A DNA stretch of 64,000 nt from Hemibagrus wyckioides (lineage: Eukaryota > Chordata > Actinopteri > Siluriformes > Bagridae), in contig NC_080722.1 in assembly GCF_019097595.1 (NCBI RefSeq), positions 16,899,630 through 16,963,629 of the forward strand. Direction: 5' to 3'. Both the position numbers and the translations under genes were made by a program. The notes below the pieces were generated by a model that was not told the DNA's origin, ran no database searches, and saw only the letters and a program-made list of their open reading frames with translations. Below are positions 55,368-64,000 of this stretch, one piece after another (within the stretch, counting starts at the first letter, position 1; every line of letters starts with the position of its first letter).

Positions 55368-58300
55368 TCAGTCCAGAGCTGAATCCATCATCATACTTGG
55401 TGTTCCTGCTGATTTGGATTTCTTCATCTTTTCAATGGCTTTTTGGAGGTCAGTCTGCTGGATGGGTCGGATGAAGTCTTCCTCTGAACTGTTGACAAAA
55501 TTGGCACCATTTTAGTTCGATAAAAATAGGTTAGAACAGATCAACCTTATAGGATTAGTACTCAGACTCTAATAAAGAAACAATTAAATGTTTTAGTGAA
55601 CAAAACAAGTCTGCTTTCAAGACAAGACATTACAAATTCTGGCTCTCCTGGAAAAATGCACACACCCTTAAATCACATTGTAGAAGGCATTCCTGGGTCT
55701 GCTGCATGCTGCCTGGCTGGATTTTTTTTCCCTATCACAAGTCACTCTGAATGAATTATGCCTGTCATATGTAACGTATATTAAAAAAAATTGCCAGACA
55801 AATGACAGATAATTAACATAATCCTCTCATATAGCTGCTTGACGTGAATATACAGCTGTTTAAAGAATCTCAGAGGTAGTGTCATTTGATCCTTATGGCA
55901 ACACCACAAACAAACAAAAGCTGTCTATATAGCAGAGCACACAGAACAATGTGGAGGATTTAAAGTTTATTGTTACAAAAAATGAGAAAACTGTGTTTAA
56001 GTGTTTAGAAGAAATGGTTTTAAGGACAATCCTCGAAACTTTTCAAGTCAAGAAACTTTTTTATGGTTGAAATGACATTTCCGTATTCCTCTTACAAATT
56101 ATTAGCCTTAACCAGTTATTTCAGCTGTCTCTTATTTAGCCTTAACCAGTTATTTCAGCTGTCTCTTATTAAGTCAGCATTCTCCTATTATTAGTAAGTT
56201 ATCTAATAAATAACTCTAAATCTCAAAAAATAAAAAGAAATAAATATTATTTTTCTAACCGAGAAGTGGATTGTATTTTTCATTTTCTTAACAAAGACTA
56301 CATTAAATAATTCATCAGAACAAACAATAGTATGAAGAAAAGAAAGGCCTAAGGCTCATACTTCATCTACACTGAAGATCCTGGAGAATTCCCCCCATAT
56401 ACAAGAGATGTTTTACATGGCAACAGCAGCATACACCATTTTCCAGAAATCCAAGCAAAGAGGGGAAAAAAAGAGGGGGGGGGAAACCATACAAAAAAAA
56501 AAGAAAAAAGAAAGATGCTGGAAGTCTGTTTGTTCCTTAGTCTTTTGTTCCTAGTCTCCATTCCTTTTCATTTTATTTTGACCTCCGACATTGTTTCTAC
56601 AGTATGGTCCTATGAAAACAGGGTTGATGCACCGAACAAACATGCCTCGTGAATACAGCTAGCCACAGATCAGATTGCTTTACATCATTACTATTTGTTA
56701 CCCTATATTTACATAGAGGTTACTTCTTCATCTGCGTGTAATTTTGGCTAAATAAAGTTTAAGGGGGAATAATGTGGGCGATCTAACATGAAGGAATAAC
56801 TTCACTCACCTAGCTAAAGTACCTAGACAATATCAATTTTAATTTGATAAGTAATTATGTGCCATTAAAGTGTACATAAAGTCTTGACATCAGCTGGCTT
56901 TACACCAGTGGTGCTTTTTAAAACCGTCAAAGTACTGGGGTGTGTGTGTGTGTGTGTGTGATTGAAATTTACAGTACTCGATTCCTCTATATGATCCTAG
57001 TGAAAGCTAGCTTCTTATCTGCACTGTGTCAGGGCTACGATTCTTTATAGTCATTGCACAGAGGACAACGAAATTAAATCCATCTCCTTATGGTGTAAAA
57101 AATGAGAATAACAAAGAATGAAGGATTAAAAAAAAAAAAAAAAAAGAGTACATATGATGAACTACGTGATCAGATAGGAGTGTTTATTGAGAATAAAGAA
57201 ATAGCAGCTAAATTATTGTACACATGAACAGTGTGATCTGACAAACGGAGATTTACACATGCTTTAAATGAATGAACCACGCCATACTACAGTGACACCT
57301 GATAATGATTCATTAAAATATTGAATTTCACCAAGTCTGACCAACTGACCAGTGGTTTGTTTCAGTGCGTCTCTACAAAAGAGGGACTTTACTAACTACA
57401 TTTACAAGATAAACTTTAATATTTCAACACCACTATACTCGTGACTCTTCCAGTGAGTGTACAAAACAGTTCTGTTCACAGTGCAAGTCTTCTTATAGGA
57501 TTTTTGATCGAGAGATTCACTCTTTTGCAATTTATAGGCACTGAGGAGTCATTTTTATACACCAACCACTATTTTCTTTAGAATCTGCAATCCTAGCAAT
57601 CCATCCTAAATATTTTTCTCATGGTCTTTCCTATCTCCAGTCCTTTTTTAAGCTCTAGCCGTTGTCTGAGGTGTGAGAAGGAGATGTTCAAATGTAAAAA
57701 GATACCTCCATTGTAATACAGTGACAGGTAATACAAAGGAGCTGGAGGGATAGACAGGTTCATTCTTTCTGACCGACACTAATGTGATCTGCACCCTATT
57801 ACACCTCTTTTGTAGCTTTAAGCTTATAAACTTTAAGCTTTCTTTTAAAGTCACTACGGTTTATTTGCTTTTTTTGTTCGTGTCATCATGCAATCTAGAC
57901 TGAGGTCATTATGCTCAGCGTTTTAACACGTACCATATAACTGGGTAATGATTTTACAGCTGTTGCTCCTGTCTGGAAGCATCTGTACTCATTAGGTTTT
58001 GTTGTTCTTTATCTGTATTCTTCTAAGTTGTCAACTATGTGTATTTGTGATCCATACCCCTTATCCCTATTTTCGTCCTTTCCTTGGGTATATTTAATGA
58101 AATAACGATAGATTTCTAAGCAATGTTTCTCGGACTTCTTTCTTTGAATGAACTCTCGTAGGTTTTCTTTGTGGCACCTTCAGGATTTTCGCAATGAATA
58201 CATCATGACGGCATGTATAAACACCCTTAATTTCCTAATTCACTTTAATAAAACTTAATTTAAAATAATTAAAACGTCTGGAGTAAAGAAACTATACGGT

Positions 58301-61300
58301 GGACGTGAAGTGCAAAATAACACATTAAATAACAAAGCAATAAAACCGAGTCAGGTCACACAAGCCGGAAAAGGTAGGTATAGTTTGCGGACGGAATTCT
58401 TAATGCTGATAGGACGAGACATCTGTCACTCAAGATATACAAGTAGTAGGAAATTGTGTATCTAACTTTATTTCTTGTATGTGTGTGGAGATCTGTGTTC
58501 ACTTTAAATAATTTTTTTTGCAACTTTAAACCTTTTAAAGACTATAACAAACATTTATTTTAATAAGAAAATGGAATTCATTCAACATGGAAGGACGTTA
58601 TACTGTTAGTGTATCATGGCACAAAGATTAGTTTGCGATCTCTAAAAACACACCTAAAGAACACAGGTATGTTTCGAAGACCAAACTATTCCAGATTAAA
58701 CGATGTAAGGAGTGCTATAAGAGCAGAGCTGGGTTCATATACACGCGAATCAACTCTCTACTGCCACAGCAAGCTGTACTTCCGTGTATATCCTGAGTGA
58801 CAGATGTCTCTTCCAATCATTTGTTTTGCACTTCTCAGCCACCGTAAACCTAACATCAGACACCTACATAAGTAAATGTTAGCTATATACACACAAAAAC
58901 AAAATATAATGACCTAAACTGAAAAGGCTTACCCGTCTTCGGCATGCACAAAGTCTCGTACACACAGCAGAGCCGCATCTCGGCACATCTCTTTGAGGTC
59001 ACTTCCTGAGAAGCCATCGGTGTTTCTTGCTACTTCATGCAGGTTTACACCAACCCCAATCTTCAGAATTGGAAAATGATTAGTGTGAATATTTCCAGCA
59101 CACCAGCCAGACTCATGCTCGATCTGTACATTTAACACTTACATTCTCGTTCTCCAGGATAAGCCTCAGTATCGATTCCCTCTGCTTGATATTCTGTATT
59201 GGGGGGAATAAAACATCGAATGAATTCAGCAGTTTTTAGTTCATTCAAAACTGAAACCTGTTCATAGTGGGAATGTGTCGACACTCACAGGCTGATTAAT
59301 GTGGAACCTAGTAGGCATTCTGCGCAGGATAGCCGAGTCCAGATCCTGAGGGCGGTTGGTGGCACCCATAATTATAACCTGAACAAATCATTTTAATTAA
59401 ACATCTTGTAGCTGATTTGCTGTTTCTCTTAAAAACATGTAGAGCCTGTTTTGGTATGTACCTGAAATACTTTCAAACAACCTACACCACAAAACTGCAT
59501 AGCCATATTCGCGGTACCTGGCATTTGTAATCCGTGTCTAGTCCGTCCCATAAGCTCATGAACTGAGCCTTCATCATGGCTGTAGCCTCATGGTCTGAGC
59601 TGGAGCGGTTTCTTAAAAAGGAGTCTATGGGAGAAAAGGGAAGTAATATTTAGCATGTATGGTACCATTGGGGTGATTTTTACATCCTTGACACCCGAGT
59701 ACTGTCTTAATGTTCTCTTTTGTTATCTAGGGCAGACTTCCTTTGAGGTTTTTTACAGCTATTTCCTTAAAAAAAGTGCAGTTTGATTTTCCTCAGACCA
59801 ATACAGAAAATGAAATGCAGACAGCGTGTTGCCTAGATTTAAGTAAAAAAAAAAAAGGACCCATCATGATTCCTTCTACAAAGACCATTTATTTTGCCAT
59901 GTATGTGCTTACCAATTTCATCAATGAAGATGATAGATGGTTGGAGCTTGATGGCCAAGGAGAAGACGGCTGCGGCCAGTTTCTGGGACTCGCCGTACCA
60001 TTTATCTGTCAGAGTGGAGGGCTGCAGGTTGATGAACCGGAAACCTGCCTCTTTTGCTGTGGCTTTGGCTATCAGAGTTTTTCCACAGCCCGGAGGCCCG
60101 TACAATAGCACCCCTGGTAAGGACAGAACTATGTGATGACGCAGTTGTCTCTGCATGCCGCATGATAATGGCTTGTAATTATGCACCATTAATCAAACAG
60201 GTTCGTTCATGTCCTCACCTTTGGGAGGCTGAAGCAGCTTTGACCTTTCGAACAGATGCCTTTTCTGGATGGGAAGAATGACGGAGTCCTTTAGCTCAGT
60301 TATAACGTCATCGAGGCCAGCTATATCACTCCATGTAATCTGAGAACACACCAAGAACATACAAAATAATTCTCTTTAAATAAAAACAGGCTTGTGAGAA
60401 GACACTAATTATTTCATGTTGATGTTGATTTATCTGAACCATTAAATAATCACCTAGTCATTTTTATTTAAGCTACCTGGGATATTTGTTGTGATCATGT
60501 TTAATATTTACTGCCTGCTGCAGAATTATTGGCATGCCTAAAAAGGGTGGGTGTCTGTCACTGTCACTACAACATCATGTCTATAATAACTTGAATCTCA
60601 TTGGAAAGATGATAGGAATCTAATCTTTAATCAAAGGAAATTTATTTCAAGAAAGAATCCATCATGAAAAATGTTTTTTTTTTTTTTTTAACAAAACCGC
60701 GTCACAATTATTGGCACCCCTGTATTTAGTACTTTGTCCAACCTTCCTTAAACAACATAACAGCACTTATTCTCGAGTATCTATTGCCGGGAAAGTTCTA
60801 GCTCATCCAACATTCCCGTAGTCTCTCGGAAATACTCTATACTTCACGTTCGAAATAGTTTGCTGCCGTGTCAACTACTCAGTCAGGTTAAGCAACACTT
60901 ATTTAGTTACAACACGTAAACTCGACACACGGGTTTACGACAAGTAAACCCGCGTTCCTGTGGACACCTGTCCACAGGAACGCGGGTATTTTTAAAACCG
61001 CAGCTTTTTTTATGCGGTTAGGCCGTTCGTCCACACGTAAACGCAGCATCCGGTCACTGAAACCGAACATTTTTGAAAACTCCTGCCAGGGTGAAGTTTT
61101 TTAAAAACTCCGGTTCCAGTGTTATCGTGTAGACAGCGAAACCGGAGATTTTTGGCTTGTTGCTAGATTGGACTGAAGATTTCCAGCCCAACTACAGCTT
61201 AAACCCACCCATTTAAAAAGAAAAAATACCAGCCCAAAATGCACATTGTTATAACTAATACAATAACAAACAATTATAACAGTTAATAACTTTGTGATAC

Positions 61301-63281
61301 CGACTTAACGAGCAGAACGATTACAACAACCCGCTAATCAAGACTGAAGTCTGACTGGATAGGACTCTCCTGAACCTTATTGGCTAAACTGAAATATATA
61401 ATTAAAACATCAACATTACATAGTACACTTTATTTAATCGTTCAAATAGAAAATTAATAAAATATCATGTTTATAGTCAAAAATAAAAAACCGCCAGTTT
61501 TTAAAAATACCCGTGCACGTGTGGACTAGGCCTAAAAAGCAATCAGAAATCATGTGTGTGTGTATTAGCACGTTATTAAGCTGCTTAGCAGACAATCAGG
61601 TTGCTGATTCGCAATTAATATCCATCAACCAAGACAGGGTCTACTTTGAGGACATGGGACATCATGCCTCAAACTCGGGAATAAAAACATACGCTTCAGA
61701 CTGAGACAAAACAGCATCCTCACTTGCATACTTAAAGGGTCCACCAGATGGGCTGCAATACTCATCTCATACTCGGACAGCTTGACATTGTGCACTCCAA
61801 TCTGCTTCATGAGTTTCTCTGCCTGAAAGGATGCAGGAAGGTTTAATTCATCGAATGAAGTCATTTCACCAGATCAATATTAATGCACAATAGTGTTGTG
61901 TATCTGCAATATCAACAGGACACAGAATACTTATATGTAGCGATCATTAGGACTGTAAAAAGAGAACGTTTAATTAACTGACAAATATACAACTAATTTA
62001 ATTCATATTATTTTTCAGTAATAGCATGTAAAACAAATGTAATCAGGCAGGTGGGAGAAAATTAGAAAAAGACCAAATTAAGGAGAAAGATGGCAAACAA
62101 AAGCACACGTAAAATGAACTTACACTATATTGCCAAAAGTTTTGGGACACCCCTTCCAAATCATTGAAGGAGTTGTTTTTCAGGGGTTGGGCTTGGCTCC
62201 TTAGTTCCAGTAAAAGGAACTCAATGCTTCAGCATACCAAGACATTTTAGACAATTTCATGCTCCCAAATTTGTGAGAACAGTTTGGGGATGACCCCGTC
62301 CTGTTCCAACATGACTGCACACCAATGCACAAAGCAAGGTCCATAAAGAGTTTGGTGTGGAGAAACTTGACTGGCCTGCACAGAGTCCTGACCTCAACCT
62401 GATAGAAAATCTTTGTGATAAATTAGAGTGGAAACTGCGAGCCAGGCCTTTTCATCCAGCATCAGAGCCTGACCTCACAAATGCGCTTCTAGAGGAATGG
62501 TCAAACATTCCCATAAACACACTCCTAAACCTTGTGGAAAGCCTTCCCTGAAGAGTTCCTAGAAGCTGTTATAGCTGCAAAGGATGGGACAACTCCATAT
62601 TAAATTCATGTCCATGGCAGATGTCCCAAAACCTTTGGCAATATAGTGTGTCTGCTCGCCTTCTTATTATCCAAGTGCGAAGACTCTTGTGCAAATGAAA
62701 TCATTCAGTCAGTTTTTAAGCTGCTGCAAAAGTGCTGGACCTGCACCGTGTGCTGCCCCCAACAGCTTCACTACTGAATTACATTTGACCCAAGAACAAT
62801 GGCCTATTTGAAATCTCAGATCTGATATTAATATGCTGAGACCAATACGGAAACTTTGTATATCATGAATTCATGCCAAGCCACATTTCTGAAGTAGTAA
62901 TGGCCAGTAATTAGTTAAGCCAAATAATTACTGCAGCGCTGATTTACATATTGCAATTGCAAGGCACACTGAAGTAGTTCTACTAGTTCCAGGCAAATAA
63001 TACATGAAAACCCTTTAAGTGATTCAAAATTTGAAAACCACCAACCAAGTCAAAGCGACCAACCAAGAAACGAATTAATGAACTGCTTTCATTTTTTTAA
63101 TAAATACCTGCTTCTGTGCTTCTACTTTTTGTTTTCTTGTTGGATCGATAGCATCCACCATCCACTTTATCGTAAAGTAGGTGACGGCACCAAATATCGT
63201 AAGGCGGAAGAGTAAGCCAATAACCTCATTGCGACCCAAGGGACGGGTGATGTTTTCTGCTGGTATGTCCTTCAACACCAT
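55368..63281 (-). CDS. atad1: atad1, outer mitochondrial membrane AAA+ ATPase (Msp1/thorase)
   Basis: Membrane-anchored hexameric ATPase that extracts mislocalised tail-anchored proteins from mitochondria and peroxisomes (family knowledge). Nine coding exons, 5' to 3': 63281-63108, 61822-61724, 60339-60219, 60113-59913, 59624-59518, 59378-59289, 59193-59143, 59060-58933, 55488-55368; all phases agree; 363 aa (human 361). The ATG follows a CCCCAG acceptor at 63296, so an untranslated first exon lies upstream. Motifs: transmembrane helix about residues 20-42 ([19 protein letters not shown]), Walker [22 protein letters not shown] pore-loop region, Walker [10 protein letters not shown] (split at 59913/59624), sensor 1 [12 protein letters not shown], arginine fingers [12 protein letters not shown], sensor 2 [15 protein letters not shown]. 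The C-terminus is fish-specific (SMMMDSALD). The last intron is 3.4 kb. Next to papss2, as in human 10q23. Confidence 0.97.
56103..56170. repeat. Perfect 34-bp tandem duplication
   Basis: TAGCCTTAACCAGTTATTTC plus AGCTGTCTCTTATT occurs twice head-to-tail without a mismatch, in the last atad1 intron. The rest of that intron (55489-58932) has short A/T and GT runs and no recognisable gene. Confidence 0.9.
60520..60730. mobile_element. Relic of a fish element with AATTATTGGCA ends
   Basis: GCAGAATTATTGGCATGCCT at 60521 and CACAATTATTGGCACCCCTG at about 60704, with TTTAGTACTTTGTCCAACCT following, are recurrent pieces of a dispersed fish element. No ORF. Located in atad1 intron 60340-61723. Confidence 0.55.
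60948..60987. repeat. 40-bp near-perfect palindrome
   Basis: ACCCGCGTTCCTGTGGACA and its exact reverse complement TGTCCACAGGAACGCGGGT are separated by only CC. The right arm is also the left end of the MITE at 60967-61530. Confidence 0.9.
60967..61530. mobile_element. Non-autonomous DNA transposon (MITE)
   Basis: The left end CCACAGGAACGCGGGTATTT followed by TTAAAACCG is mirrored at about 61490-61527 by CCAGTTTTTAAAAATACCCG and TGCACGTGTGGAC. Such GTGGAC...CGGGTATTTTTAAAA ends recur in fish genomes. No coding sequence; about 560 bp. Family not assigned. Confidence 0.65.
62121..62650 (+). mobile_element. Tc1-like element with both termini and transposase remnant
   Basis: TACACTATATTGCCAAAAGT at the left and CTTTGGCAATATAGTGT at the right are inverted, with TTTTGGGACACCCC / GATGTCCCAAAACC inside them. 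The + strand encodes a C-terminal transposase piece (VPSPDLN-type region reading [19 protein letters not shown], then [13 protein letters not shown]). The N-terminal half is missing. Located in atad1 intron 61823-63107. Confidence 0.88.
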
Positions 63282-63295
63282 CGTCACACGAGTAC

Positions 63296-64000
63296 CTGGG
63301 GAGTCATTTCAGAAGCGTCAGAGAGACAAAATGCCACAGAACACACAATCATGGGTGGCATCGACTGTAAATAATAGGTATGTGGTAATTACTTCGGCAA
63401 TTATTCTTCTTCTTATTATTCTAGAACACTGTACTAAAAGTACGTGCAAAGTAAACAGTGCTGCTTATTTACTCCACATCAATGTGCTGTGACAAATCTG
63501 TAACACACGCAAAATTTGGGTGGTTACTTTAGATAAACAAATACACAGGGCCATCATTTACATTGTAATCATTCTGAACAAATCCAAAAAATTCCCTTGT
63601 TTTTTCAATCAAAAATATAATCTGCTATGTTTACTGTGACGGCATTCAATGAACACGAGAACAGGGTGGGCCTGTGTGGCAACAGCACCCGAACGTCAAC
63701 AACATGATCGTAATAAACAATCACACTGTGCAATTTTTCTATAAACAGAATGTTTAGGTCTATCATTGTATGTTTGAAAGAGAAATTCAAGTGATTTTAT
63801 CACACAAAGTGGCTATTTAAAATAAAAAATAAGTGTATTTATGCACTGGACAGTCAATGTTTCTAGCCAGAAACATGACACACGATATTCTGGGTATATT
63901 TTGGAGGGTAAATGATCTAAACAGCACGAGGGCGATATTTTGGTCCGTTGCCTCCTGCAGCGGTGCATGCTCTGACATCTGTTATAATCTGCTACAGAAC
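63296..64000 (-). other. atad1 5' intron, right edge of window
   Basis: Upstream of the first coding exon; the acceptor of that exon is at 63296-63297. No coding content or recognisable repeat was found. The untranslated first exon and promoter must lie further right or near the edge. Confidence 0.5.

Overview
The window is vertebrate nuclear DNA. Genes are split into many small exons with GT-AG (and a few GC-AG) introns, spread among AT-rich microsatellites and degenerate Tc1/mariner-type DNA transposons. The encoded proteins are vertebrate orthologues, and the transposon and SINE families are those typical of teleost fish. One repeat at 30330-30540 looks like a family I associate with catfish genomes, so a siluriform is my best guess, held at moderate confidence.

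Layout, left to right. (1) 276-5727 (+): the 3' part of eif2ak1 (heme-regulated eIF2alpha kinase, HRI), with a Tigger-like MITE and Tc1 debris in its introns. (2) 5850-10360: gene-poor DNA with a CpG-rich, promoter-like duplicated segment (6893-7420), followed by a tandemly amplified cassette (7610-9092). The cassette holds three copies of a 36-bp element with splice-like borders, and this is the least explained part of the window. (3) 12312-17933 (+): usp42, a ubiquitin-specific protease with a long Ser-rich then Arg/Lys-rich tail, whose CpG-rich 5' region lies at about 10365-11060. (4) 20301-33630 (-): cyth3 (cytohesin-3, ARF exchange factor), 13 coding exons, convergent with usp42, with a CRE and GC box in its promoter. 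(5) 34011-39570: intergenic, with Tc1 relics and one unexplained intronless ORF (36272-36601, -). (6) 39571-45246 (+): minpp1 (multiple inositol polyphosphate phosphatase), with a decayed extra copy of part of exon 1 inside intron 1. (7) 46958-52956 (+): papss2 (bifunctional PAPS synthase), 12 coding exons, complete. (8) 55368-63281 (-): atad1 (membrane-anchored AAA+ ATPase), nine coding exons, convergent with papss2.

The genes do not form one pathway. eif2ak1-usp42-cyth3 corresponds to a block on human 7p22, and minpp1-papss2-atad1 to a block on human 10q23 beside PTEN. The window therefore contains a junction of two conserved blocks, lying between about 33.7 and 39.5 kb. The synteny and diagnostic residues decide the paralogue names: usp42 rather than usp36, cyth3 rather than cyth1, papss2 rather than papss1.

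Exon borders were set by hand from reading-frame continuity, splice consensus and recalled human proteins. All exon phases agree except at one eif2ak1 junction (after about position 773). No alignment or expression data were available.
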